The notes under the pieces were generated by a model, which did no database searches, was not told where the DNA came from, and worked only from the letters and a program-made list of their open reading frames with translations. Shown one piece after another: positions 37,896 through 46,127 of a DNA stretch of 64,000 nt. The stretch's first letter is position 1. Each line of letters opens with the position of its first letter. Made by a program: the position numbers and the translations under genes. Source of the DNA: Bacteroidales bacterium (GTDB lineage: Bacteria > Bacteroidota > Bacteroidia > Bacteroidales > UBA932); NCBI GenBank assembly GCA_011620605.1, contig WOYW01000016.1:186001-250000 (forward strand), in the 5' to 3' direction.

Positions 37896-40445
37896 TTAAC
37901 CGCACTTAGAGAACCCGCAACTCATACAAAGCAGGCAACCTTCCTGGTATACCAGATTTTGGGATCCGCATTTTTCACATTGAGTCCCGGAGCTGTCTTT
38001 AGTACCGTTGGGAATATATCTTTTTAACGCCCGTTCCACCCCGGTTCTCCAGTTATTAATGGTCTGACTGTCCAGTTCAAGCGAAGAAACCAGGTGTACA
38101 ACTTCTTCTACCGGCAGGCCGTTCCTTAATACTCCGGAAATGAGCTTGGCATAATTCCAGAAAGCCTGGTTAAACATATGGGATATGCCTCCCACCGTAT
38201 TGGGATACCCGTATTTATCAATAAAGCGGAAATCATAACGGGAGCCTTTTTCTTCAACTACTTTAATGACCTGTCCCATAGTAACCGATTTGGGTATAAC
38301 ACGGGTATCTTCATCCAGTTTTCCGGTAAAGATCTCGTAAGGCCGTCCCTCGTACAATCCCACAAAGGCGATCCATTGCTCATTGGCATTCTTAAAACGT
38401 ATGATCTCGGCATCCAGTGCTTCGGGTCTGTCCTTGGGCATAGATTGTACTTTCTTCCCGTTTTTTTCCTGGGAATCCGATGATATCAGAACCCCGGAAC
38501 GGCTTCCTTCCCGGTAAACGGTAACACCTTTGCATCCCCATTCCCAGGCGGTTTTGTATACTTTCGCCACCATATCTTCCGTTATGTCGGCCGGCAGGTT
38601 TACAGTTACGCTGATGGAGTGATCAACCCATTTTTGCATTTGTCCCTGCATCTTTACCTTTGCCACCCAATCCACATCATTGGCAGTGGCTTTGTGATAA
38701 GGAGACTCCTGAACCAGCTTCTGCAGTTCTTCCTTTCCCATGACAATAACGGTATTCCTGTCATAACCGTTTATTTCCGCCCAATCCAGGAACTTATGAT
38801 GAAAAACATTGTATTCTTCAAAGGCATCCCCCATTTTGTCCGTATATGCTACAGTCACGTTTTTATCGTTAGGATTGACCTTTTTACGGCGCTGATATAT
38901 AGGCATAAACACCTGTTCAATTCCACTTGAGGTTTGTGTCATCAGACTGGTGGTTCCCGTAGGCGCAATGGTTAGCATGGAAATATTGCGGCGCCCGGAT
39001 TTCTCCATCATCTTATACAACTCTTCATCTTCCTGGCGTATCCTTTCTATCATGGGATTCCGCAGCTCCCTGTTGGAATCGTATATCGGGAAAGCACCTC
39101 TTTCCTGGGCCATGATAACCGAAGAACGGTAAGCAGTCAAGGCCAGTGTTTTCTGTACCTGGACACCTACCTGTATAGCTTCCTCGGATCCGTAACAAAG
39201 TCCAAGAGCAGCAAGCATATCGCCTTCTGCGGTTATCCCCAGCCCCGTACGCCTTCCGCCCACACTTTTCTCCTTGATCTTTGTCCACAGTTCCCGTTCG
39301 TTTCGTTTAATAACTTCATCTTCAGGATCCCTGTCAATTTTGGCTATGATCGCATCGATCTTTTCCATTTCCAGATCTACAAGATCGTCGTTCAGGCGCA
39401 TGGCCTTCATTACATGGTCTTTGAAAAGTGCCATATCAAACCTGGCCTTGGAGGTAAACGGGTGTTCCACGTAAGAATAAAGATTAATGGCAACCAGGCG
39501 GCATGAATCGTAAGGACACAGCGGGATCTCGCCGCAGGGATTCGTACTTACTGTCTTGTACCCCAGATCGGCATAACAATCTGCCACAGATTCACGAGTT
39601 ATGGTGTCCCAGAAGAGAACCCCGGGTTCAGCCGATTTCCATGCGTTATGTACGATCTTTTTCCAGAGTGCCGATGCGTCAATTTCCTTTTTATACCCGG
39701 GTGTCGTCGCATCTACCGGATACTGTTGGACATAGGATTTTCCCTCCAGGGCCGCTTTCATGAAATCATCGTCAATTTTGACAGAGACATTGGCTCCGGT
39801 AACTTTGTTTTGTTCCAGTTTGGCATCAATAAACTGTTCGGCATCGGGATGTTTTATAGATATGGTAAGCATAAGAGCTCCGCGCCTTCCGTCCTGTGCA
39901 ACTTCCCTGGTAGAATTGGAATAACGCTCCATAAAAGGAACCACACCGGTTGAGGTAAGGGCCGAGTTTAACACCGGAGACCCTTCCGGACGAATGTGGG
40001 AAAGATCATGACCGACTCCTCCCCGACGTTTCATCAATTGTACCTGTTCTTCATCAATTTTCAGGATCCCGCCGTAAGAATCCGCCGGGTTTTGATGACC
40101 AATTACAAAACAATTGGACAAAGAAGCCACCTGGTGATCGTTTCCTATCCCCGACATGGGGCCGCCCTGGGGTACCACGTACCTGAAATGGTCCAGCAAC
40201 TGAAAAATTTCCTTCTCACTCATGGGATTGGGATATTTTTTTTCTATCCGAAAAAATTCCCGCGCCAGTCTCCTGTGCATATCTTCGGGAGTGCATTCGT
40301 AAAGATTGCCAAAAGAATCTTTCATGGCGTATTTATTAATCCAAACCGAGGCGGCAAGCTCGTCTCCGTTGAAATACTTCTTTGTTTTTTTCAAGACTTC
40401 CTCATAGGGAAAATTTGCCTTTGCATTCTTGACATCAGAATCCAT
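37896..40445 (-). CDS. nrdJ: Adenosylcobalamin-dependent ribonucleotide reductase (class II)
   Basis: 849 aa. The ten-stranded barrel residues are visible: LSNCFVIG holds one redox Cys, NPCGEIPLCPYDSCRL holds the thiyl-radical Cys with its N/E partners, and IAPTGTTSLM is the late phosphate loop. The C-terminal Cys-rich tail (CEKCGSQN then CLLCMSCGFSKCG) serves as zinc/redox shuttle. It makes deoxynucleotides without oxygen, consistent with an anaerobic lifestyle and with need for B12. The 120-base upstream region shows no cobalamin riboswitch core. Confidence 0.95.
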   Translation of the reverse strand: MDSDVKNAKANFPYEEVLKKTKKYFNGDELAASVWINKYAMKDSFGNLYECTPEDMHRRLAREFFRIEKKYPNPMSEKEIFQLLDHFRYVVPQGGPMSGIGNDHQVASLSNCFVIGHQNPADSYGGILKIDEEQVQLMKRRGGVGHDLSHIRPEGSPVLNSALTSTGVVPFMERYSNSTREVAQDGRRGALMLTISIKHPDAEQFIDAKLEQNKVTGANVSVKIDDDFMKAALEGKSYVQQYPVDATTPGYKKEIDASALWKKIVHNAWKSAEPGVLFWDTITRESVADCYADLGYKTVSTNPCGEIPLCPYDSCRLVAINLYSYVEHPFTSKARFDMALFKDHVMKAMRLNDDLVDLEMEKIDAIIAKIDRDPEDEVIKRNERELWTKIKEKSVGGRRTGLGITAEGDMLAALGLCYGSEEAIQVGVQVQKTLALTAYRSSVIMAQERGAFPIYDSNRELRNPMIERIRQEDEELYKMMEKSGRRNISMLTIAPTGTTSLMTQTSSGIEQVFMPIYQRRKKVNPNDKNVTVAYTDKMGDAFEEYNVFHHKFLDWAEINGYDRNTVIVMGKEELQKLVQESPYHKATANDVDWVAKVKMQGQMQKWVDHSISVTVNLPADITEDMVAKVYKTAWEWGCKGVTVYREGSRSGVLISSDSQEKNGKKVQSMPKDRPEALDAEIIRFKNANEQWIAFVGLYEGRPYEIFTGKLDEDTRVIPKSVTMGQVIKVVEEKGSRYDFRFIDKYGYPNTVGGISHMFNQAFWNYAKLISGVLRNGLPVEEVVHLVSSLELDSQTINNWRTGVERALKRYIPNGTKDSSGTQCEKCGSQNLVYQEGCLLCMSCGFSKCG

Positions 40446-40481
40446 CGCGCTGTAAATAAGAAGGTTACTAAATAATAGTTG

Positions 40482-40496
40482 TTTTCCGGCGGAAAA
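40482..40496. promoter_or_regulatory. 15-bp perfect palindrome upstream of nrdJ
   Basis: TTTTCCG-G-CGGAAAA lies 37-51 bases before the nrdJ ATG at 40445. It could be an operator. It does not match the NrdR box, and the surrounding 120-base gap (40446-40565) holds no clear -7 box. Confidence 0.4.
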
Positions 40497-40565
40497 GGGA
40501 ATTGCAAGTTAGCTTAATCGTTGCTGGATTAACAGAGGCATAAGAAAAAGATATGCACAAAATTT

Positions 40566-41603
40566 TTAACAACAATGCATCGTACAATTGGAACATTTTT
40601 TAAACTCCCCGCGCAGCCTGCTTTCCACCATTTTTTCCAACCTTTCCCGTATGGACTCGGTACGGATACCCGCCAGGACATCCTCTACGAAGGCCATTTG
40701 CTGAAGCATTTTTGCCTCTGCTAAAGATATTCCTCTTGAACGCAGGTAAAAGAGACCCATTTCGTCCATGCGCCCAATACTGGCACCGTGCGAACATTTT
40801 ACATCATCGGCATAAATTTCCAGTTGCGGCTTTGTGGTGATTTTGGCATCGTTGGTCAGCAACAAATTGTGATTTGCCTGGTAAGCCTCAGTTTTTTGAG
40901 CACCAGGTGCCACTTTGATAGCCCCGTTGAAAGAACCCCTGGAATGATTGTCCAGTATTCCTTTAAACAATTGTCGGGAATAACACTCCGGGGCATTATG
41001 GTCAACGGAAATATCATACTTAATATCCTGTTCCCCGTCGGCCAGGAAAAGTCCGTCCATGCGACATACCGCTTCCGGATGGTTCATCACGGCATGAAGC
41101 TTATTGTTGATGATCCCCCCGTAAAAGCTTAAAACATGACAGTCCAGTTGAGATCCTTTGTCCAAATTGGCAATCAGATCCAGCCGGTAGTGGGAACGGA
41201 TGTTTTCGTTTTGCATGAACAGAATGTCAAGACAAGCGTCTTCTCCAAGTATGATCTTTGAAAACCGTGATGTCTGGTACAAATGTTCGTTCAGGGTGTG
41301 ATCACACACTATGATCTGAATGCCGGCTCCGGGTTCCAGTTCCCACTTATTGGTAAATTCAAGGGGACCGGGCAGGTCTTCGCTTCTTACGCTTATGATC
41401 TGTATGGTTTCCCCAAAATGATCTCCCTGAACACGCATATACAACCCTTTCTCTTCCGGTCCTCTTTTAAGGATGATCCCGTTCTTTTCGGTTTCTTCTT
41501 CCTGCAGTACGCCGTCAACCAGAAACACCTGCCGGATATTTTCGTCCGGCACGGTACAACGGAAAACACGCCTTACTTCAGGCATATAGATATATTCTTT
41601 CAT
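40566..41603 (-). CDS. sufD: Fe-S cluster assembly protein SufD
   Basis: 345 aa beta-helix scaffold subunit. EIYADDVKCSHGASIGRMDEMGLFYLRSRGIS is the strong SufD signature near the C-terminus, and the QANHNLLLTNDAKITTKPQLEI strand set precedes it. With SufB and SufC it forms the SufBC2D complex that builds Fe-S clusters. The start overlaps the end of sufC by four bases. No sufS or sufE/U follows within the window, and the next gene is nrdJ. Confidence 0.95.
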   Translation of the reverse strand: MKEYIYMPEVRRVFRCTVPDENIRQVFLVDGVLQEEETEKNGIILKRGPEEKGLYMRVQGDHFGETIQIISVRSEDLPGPLEFTNKWELEPGAGIQIIVCDHTLNEHLYQTSRFSKIILGEDACLDILFMQNENIRSHYRLDLIANLDKGSQLDCHVLSFYGGIINNKLHAVMNHPEAVCRMDGLFLADGEQDIKYDISVDHNAPECYSRQLFKGILDNHSRGSFNGAIKVAPGAQKTEAYQANHNLLLTNDAKITTKPQLEIYADDVKCSHGASIGRMDEMGLFYLRSRGISLAEAKMLQQMAFVEDVLAGIRTESIRERLEKMVESRLRGEFKKCSNCTMHCC

Positions 41604-42346
41604 TTCTTGTTAATAAAATGGTCGTAGCCTTTGTTTTCTACTTCCAGTGCCAGATTTTTTCCGGCCGTCTTAATGATCTGTCCCTTGTAAAGTACATGTA
41701 CGATATCGGGAATTATGTAATTCAGCAATCGTTGGTAATGGGTTATGACAACAAAAGCGTTTTCTTTAGTTTTCAATTTGTTGACCCCCTGTGCCACCAC
41801 CCTCAACGCATCTACGTCCAGGCCGCTGTCCGTTTCATCCAGAATAGCCAGCATGGGTTCCAGCATAGCCATCTGGAAAATTTCGTTCCGTTTTTTTTCT
41901 CCACCGGAAAACCCCACATTAACTCCACGTCCCACGAATGACGGGTCCATTTCTACCACGGCCATCTTTTCTCGCATCATTTTTAAAAATTCTCCCGACG
42001 AGAGCGCGGGCAGGTTTTTGTACTTGCGTTGCTCATTAATGGCTGCTTTCATAAAATTCACGATTGTCAGGCCCGGTATTTCAACCGGATACTGGAATCC
42101 CAAGAAAAAACCGAGCCTGGCTCTTTCTTCAGGAGTCATTGCAAACAGGTCTTTACCCATGAACGTTGCAGATCCTCCCGTCACCGTAAAGGTTTCCCTT
42201 CCGGCCAACACAGATGCCAGCGTTGATTTTCCGGAACCGTTAGGTCCCATTATGGCGTGTGTTTCACCCGGTTTGATCTCCAGGTTGATCCCTCTGAGGA
42301 TTTCTTTCTCCCCTATACTAACACATAGATCTTTAATTCTTAACAT
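41600..42346 (-). CDS. sufC: Fe-S cluster assembly ATPase SufC
   Basis: 248 aa ABC-type ATPase. Walker A is GPNGSGKST (34-42), the signature FSGGEKKRNEIFQ, Walker B LAILDETDSGLDVDAL. The start is ATG 42346, which overlaps the pnuC stop by seven bases (ATGTTAA); the longer frame to 42379 adds non-family residues. Confidence 0.97.
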   Translation of the reverse strand: MLRIKDLCVSIGEKEILRGINLEIKPGETHAIMGPNGSGKSTLASVLAGRETFTVTGGSATFMGKDLFAMTPEERARLGFFLGFQYPVEIPGLTIVNFMKAAINEQRKYKNLPALSSGEFLKMMREKMAVVEMDPSFVGRGVNVGFSGGEKKRNEIFQMAMLEPMLAILDETDSGLDVDALRVVAQGVNKLKTKENAFVVITHYQRLLNYIIPDIVHVLYKGQIIKTAGKNLALEVENKGYDHFINKK

Positions 42347-42999
42347 AACTGCTTCTGTTTTTCCCATTCCTTTTTCCAATGAATTACACCAATAATATTA
42401 AACGCCAGGAAAAATGCCGCCACAATGGGCATAAAGACCAGTCCGGCTGATATGTACATTATGACATTCCCTATGTTCAGAGCCACCCAGAACACCCAGC
42501 ACTCCCATTTTTTCTGGGCAGCCAGTACCTGTGCCGTAAGCATCAGCCCCGCCACAGAGGCATCCAGATATGGAGACCGGGCCGGTGGAAATACATCCGA
42601 TATCAAATGGAGCCTGGTAAGGATGAAACCCCAAACCAGAACAACCGACACCAGGAACAACATGTACATAATGCGTTGTTTGTTGTTCAAAAAGGTGATC
42701 TGCAGTTGGTCCTTTTTGTTTTTTTCATCTTTTCGCGGCCGGGTCCACCTATACAGCCCGTATATGTTTATTCCCAGGGATATGGGTTGCAACAACATAT
42801 TTGTGTAGAGGTTTTTCTGAAGGAACATCATAAAAAGCAAAGCCGTATAAACAAAACCTATCCAGTAATTTACTGCACGGGCCAGGCTGGCCAGAAAGAC
42901 AGAAGTAAGCCCAAAAATCACTGCGCAGAATTCCAGGTATGAAATTCCCTGTCCTCCTATAACGAAAAATATATTGTGCAGATTAAAAAATTCTTTCAT
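42340..42999 (-). CDS. PnuC-family vitamin transporter inside the suf operon
   Basis: 219 aa with seven or eight helices and the PnuC motif region NYWIGFVYTALLFMMFLQKNLYTNMLLQPI plus a late VFWVALNIGNVIMYIS. It could carry nicotinamide riboside or, like PnuT, thiamine; the adjacent divergent gene is a ThiL homologue, a weak hint at the latter. It begins 2 bases after sufB and its stop overlaps the sufC start, so it is truly within the operon. Confidence 0.88.
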   Translation of the reverse strand: MKEFFNLHNIFFVIGGQGISYLEFCAVIFGLTSVFLASLARAVNYWIGFVYTALLFMMFLQKNLYTNMLLQPISLGINIYGLYRWTRPRKDEKNKKDQLQITFLNNKQRIMYMLFLVSVVLVWGFILTRLHLISDVFPPARSPYLDASVAGLMLTAQVLAAQKKWECWVFWVALNIGNVIMYISAGLVFMPIVAAFFLAFNIIGVIHWKKEWEKQKQLC

Positions 43000-43001
43000 A
43001 A

Positions 43002-44450
43002 CTATCCAACAGTTCCTTCCAGGGAAATACTTAATAATTTTTGTGCCTCAACGGCAAATTCCATAGGCAGTTTATTCAGGACCTCCCTGGCATAACCGTT
43101 GACTATCAAACCAACGGCATCTTCAGGTCCTATGCCGCGCTGCAAACAATAAAAGAGTTGGTCTTCCCCAATTTTAGAGGTAGTAGCCTCGTGTTCCACT
43201 ACGGCTGTATCACTGGCATTTTCAATGACCGGAAAAGTATGGGCACCGCACTTGTCGCCCAATAACAGTGAATCACATTGTGAATGGTTGCGGGCATTAT
43301 CGGCCCCTGGCATAATCTTCACAAGCCCCCTGTAAGTATTCTGGCTTTTCCCGGCTGAAATGCCTTTGCTCACTATGCGGCTGCGGGTGTTTTTCCCTAT
43401 ATGGATCATTTTGGTCCCTGTATCGGCTTGCTGGTAATTGTTGGTAACCGCCACCGAATAAAATTCACTGACCGAATTGTCTCCTTTTAATATGGTTGCC
43501 GGATATTTCCATGTAATGGCCGAACCCGTTTCCACCTGGGTCCAGTACAAACGGGAATTGTCTCCCTTACAGATACCTCGCTTGGTAACAAAATTAAAGA
43601 TTCCTCCTTTTCCCAGGGCATCTCCGGGAAACCAGTTCTGGACCGTGGAATATTTGACTTCGGCATCTTGCATTACCACAATTTCCACCACTGCCGCATG
43701 CAGCTGGTTTTCATCCCGTTGAGGAGCGGTGCATCCCTCCAGGTAACTCAGGTAAGACCCCTCTTCTGCTACAATGAGCGTTCGCTCAAACTGACCGGTC
43801 CCGCGGGCATTGATCCGGAAATAACTGGACAGCTCCATGGGACAACGGACTCCTTTGGGAATGTAGCAGAACGATCCGTCGGAGAAAACGGCCGAGTTAA
43901 GGGCGGAAAAGAAATTGTCCCCTACCGGCACCACGCTCCCCAGGTACTGTTGCACAAGAGCTGGGTAGTCCCGGACCGCCTCGGAAAAGGAACAAAAGAT
44001 GATTCCTTTCTCGGCAAGGGTTTCCTTAAAGGTGGTCTTTACCGAGACCGAGTCAAAAATGGCATCCACGGCCATTCCTGCCAACACGTTTCTTTCGTGC
44101 AGCGGGATTCCCAGTTTATCAAATGTCTCTGCCAGCTTGGGATCCATTTCTTTGTTTTCAGATCCGGGCAATAATTTTTTGGGGGCTGCATAGTAAATAA
44201 TATCCTGGTAATCAATAGGCGGGATGGTTAAGTGTGCCCAAAGAGGCATTTTCATGGTTTGCCATTTTCGGAAAGCGTTAATGCGGAACTCAAGCAGCCA
44301 GGTGGGTTCTTCCTTCTTCTGCGAGATTAAGCGGACAACTTCTTCGCTCAGGCCTTTGGGAATTAAATCCTGCTCCAGATCCGTCTCAAAACCCTGCTCA
44401 TACTCGCTTTCGGCAATCTTTTTGATTATGGCGTCCTGATTTTCATTCAT
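43002..44450 (-). CDS. sufB: Fe-S cluster assembly protein SufB
   Basis: 482 aa. YCFVTKRG-type segments typical of SufB are visible: [46 protein letters not shown]-like [16 protein letters not shown], and the late [22 protein letters not shown]. It is the scaffold subunit of SufBC2D. The ATG at 44450 lies 6 bases after the -7 box; an in-frame ATG at 44468 is upstream of that box and rejected. Confidence 0.97.
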   Translation of the reverse strand: MNENQDAIIKKIAESEYEQGFETDLEQDLIPKGLSEEVVRLISQKKEEPTWLLEFRINAFRKWQTMKMPLWAHLTIPPIDYQDIIYYAAPKKLLPGSENKEMDPKLAETFDKLGIPLHERNVLAGMAVDAIFDSVSVKTTFKETLAEKGIIFCSFSEAVRDYPALVQQYLGSVVPVGDNFFSALNSAVFSDGSFCYIPKGVRCPMELSSYFRINARGTGQFERTLIVAEEGSYLSYLEGCTAPQRDENQLHAAVVEIVVMQDAEVKYSTVQNWFPGDALGKGGIFNFVTKRGICKGDNSRLYWTQVETGSAITWKYPATILKGDNSVSEFYSVAVTNNYQQADTGTKMIHIGKNTRSRIVSKGISAGKSQNTYRGLVKIMPGADNARNHSQCDSLLLGDKCGAHTFPVIENASDTAVVEHEATTSKIGEDQLFYCLQRGIGPEDAVGLIVNGYAREVLNKLPMEFAVEAQKLLSISLEGTVG

Positions 44451-44456
44451 AGCCCG

Positions 44457-44464
44457 CAAATATA
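44457..44464 (-). promoter_or_regulatory. -7 box (TATATTTG) of the suf operon
   Basis: Exact match 6 bases before the sufB ATG. With the opposite box at 44477-44484 it fills the 38-bp divergent gap. Confidence 0.75.
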
Positions 44465-44476
44465 CCATCTTTTCTT

Positions 44477-44484
44477 TATTTTTG
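44477..44484 (+). promoter_or_regulatory. -7 box (TATTTTTG) of the thiL-like gene
   Basis: TAnnTTTG match 4 bases before the ATG at 44489; any -33 element would have to overlap sufB's start codon region. Confidence 0.7.
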
Positions 44485-44488
44485 CGGT

Positions 44489-45529
44489 ATGAACAATAAA
44501 AAAGAGCCCCAAAGAACCCCCATCTCTGAATTGGGCAAGTACAAGCTGATTGACAGGATTTCAGCCAGGTTTATCTCAAGTAACGAATCAACCATTCAGG
44601 GCGTCGGCGATGATGCTGCAGTTGCCTGTTTCAAAGAGCCCTTAACCGTTTCGGGCCAAAAACTTTCCCTCGAGGGAACGGACTTTGATCTGTGTTATTT
44701 TCCGCTGAAATTCGTGGGTTACAAAACAGCCATACACGCCATGGGACAGGTAATGGCTATGAATGCCGTCCCGTTGCAACTGCTTGTCTGTGCGGGAGTT
44801 TCACAACGGTTTTTTGTCGAGGACCTGGAAACTTTATTCCTGGGTATAGAAGCCGCCGCCAGGCTTTACGGTGCAGATGTATCATCGGTAGACATCCAGT
44901 CTTCTTTTACAGGACTCTCCCTGTCTGTCACAGCTGTAGGTGAAGCGGACCCGGGATTTCTTACCCACAGAAGCGGGGCCCGCGACACAGACCTGATCTG
45001 TCTGAGCGGAAATGTTGGGGCTGCCTTCATGGGTCTCAAACTCCTGGAACGTGAAAAAAAGGTTTTTACCGGTGAATCGGAAAAAGACGAAATGCCCAAA
45101 TTGAAAGGACACGAATACATATTGGAACGTTATCTGAAACCCGAGCTGCCCAAAACATTGCTGGAAAATCTTCGAAAAGATGATTTAATACCGACATCTA
45201 TGTGCCTGCTGAGCAACGGATTATCAAATGGCGTTTTGAGTATTGCTCAATCCTCCGGTACCGGGGCTAAACTGTTCCTGGATAAAATACCCATTGCCCG
45301 GGAAACCTTTGATTTTGCAGAAACTGAAAAGGACCTGTCCCCACTTGTCGCGGCGCTTAACGGCGGAGAAGATTACGAAATGCTCTTTACTCTGCCGCTG
45401 ACCTCATACAGGGAGTTGAGCAAGGAGTACAACATCGACATCATTGGACACATCTGCGACGCATCCCTGGGATGCAAACTGATAACACCGGAAGGCCGGG
45501 AACTTCCCTTGGAAAGTCCAGGCTTGTAA
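44489..45529 (+). CDS. ThiL-family protein (thiamine-monophosphate kinase homologue), probably inactive
   Basis: 346 aa, full-length ThiL/AIR-synthase fold. The N-terminal GVGDDAAV (D41, D42) and late NGGEDYE (291-297) are kept. Other metal/substrate sites are altered relative to the family as I know it: the VTTD Asp aligns with K58, the FSD Asp with Q87, the GGDTT loop reads SVDIQ (133-137), and DISDGL reads LLSNGL (240-245). Catalysis of thiamine phosphate to diphosphate therefore looks unlikely. Length and framework are conserved, so it is not a decaying pseudogene. It is divergent from the suf operon. Confidence 0.85.
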   Translation: MNNKKEPQRTPISELGKYKLIDRISARFISSNESTIQGVGDDAAVACFKEPLTVSGQKLSLEGTDFDLCYFPLKFVGYKTAIHAMGQVMAMNAVPLQLLVCAGVSQRFFVEDLETLFLGIEAAARLYGADVSSVDIQSSFTGLSLSVTAVGEADPGFLTHRSGARDTDLICLSGNVGAAFMGLKLLEREKKVFTGESEKDEMPKLKGHEYILERYLKPELPKTLLENLRKDDLIPTSMCLLSNGLSNGVLSIAQSSGTGAKLFLDKIPIARETFDFAETEKDLSPLVAALNGGEDYEMLFTLPLTSYRELSKEYNIDIIGHICDASLGCKLITPEGRELPLESPGL

Positions 45530-45532
45530 TGA

Positions 45533-46120
45533 TCAGAAGTTGACCTCGGGAGGTATTTCAGCTCCTTCAGTTGCCTTGAAATAGGCTTTGGGCTGGAAAT
45601 TTCTCATTCCGGCCACCAGTGAATTCGGAAATTTACGTATAAGTACGTTGTAGGTCTGAACCACCTGGTTGAAAGTACGTCTTTCCACCGCTATGCGGTT
45701 TTCAGTCCCTTCCAGTTGTGCCTGCAATTCCAAAAAATTCTGATTGGCTTTCAACTCGGGATACCTTTCCACTACTACCATAAGGCGACCCAGGGACTGA
45801 CTCAGGTTGTCCTGTGCACTTTGAAAAGCCGCCATACTTTCCTCTGTAAGGTTGGTGGGGTCTATGGTCACGGAAGTTGCTTTTGAGCGGGCCTCAATGA
45901 CCGCTTCCAGAGTGCTTTTTTCAAAATCCACGGCCCCTTTAACGGTATTTACCAGGTTGGGGATCAGGTCAGCACGGCGCTGGTATACATTTTCCACCTG
46001 TGCCCATGCCTGAACCGCCTGTTCTTCTGCCTCTACCATTTTGTTGTTGAGCCTTACAAACCAAAGAACCAAAATGCCTACAATGGCAATAACAATGATC
46101 CAGATTGTACCTTTTTTCAT
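45533..46120 (-). CDS. lemA: LemA family protein
   Basis: 195 aa. One N-terminal membrane helix (residues 7-23) then a long helical bundle: VQAWAQVENVYQRRADLIPNLVNTVKG and YPELKANQNFLELQAQLEGTENRIAVERRTFN are the LemA signatures. Function in bacteria is uncertain; an envelope role is inferred. It starts 7 bases after rnr and is cotranscribed with it; the convergent ThiL-like gene ends 3 bases away. Confidence 0.95.
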   Translation of the reverse strand: MKKGTIWIIVIAIVGILVLWFVRLNNKMVEAEEQAVQAWAQVENVYQRRADLIPNLVNTVKGAVDFEKSTLEAVIEARSKATSVTIDPTNLTEESMAAFQSAQDNLSQSLGRLMVVVERYPELKANQNFLELQAQLEGTENRIAVERRTFNQVVQTYNVLIRKFPNSLVAGMRNFQPKAYFKATEGAEIPPEVNF

Positions 46121-46127
46121 GTTTTTT

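Noticed and set aside
40446-40565. Cobalamin riboswitch before nrdJ
   Set aside because: The region is only 120 bases and I see no B12-box core or the long paired architecture.
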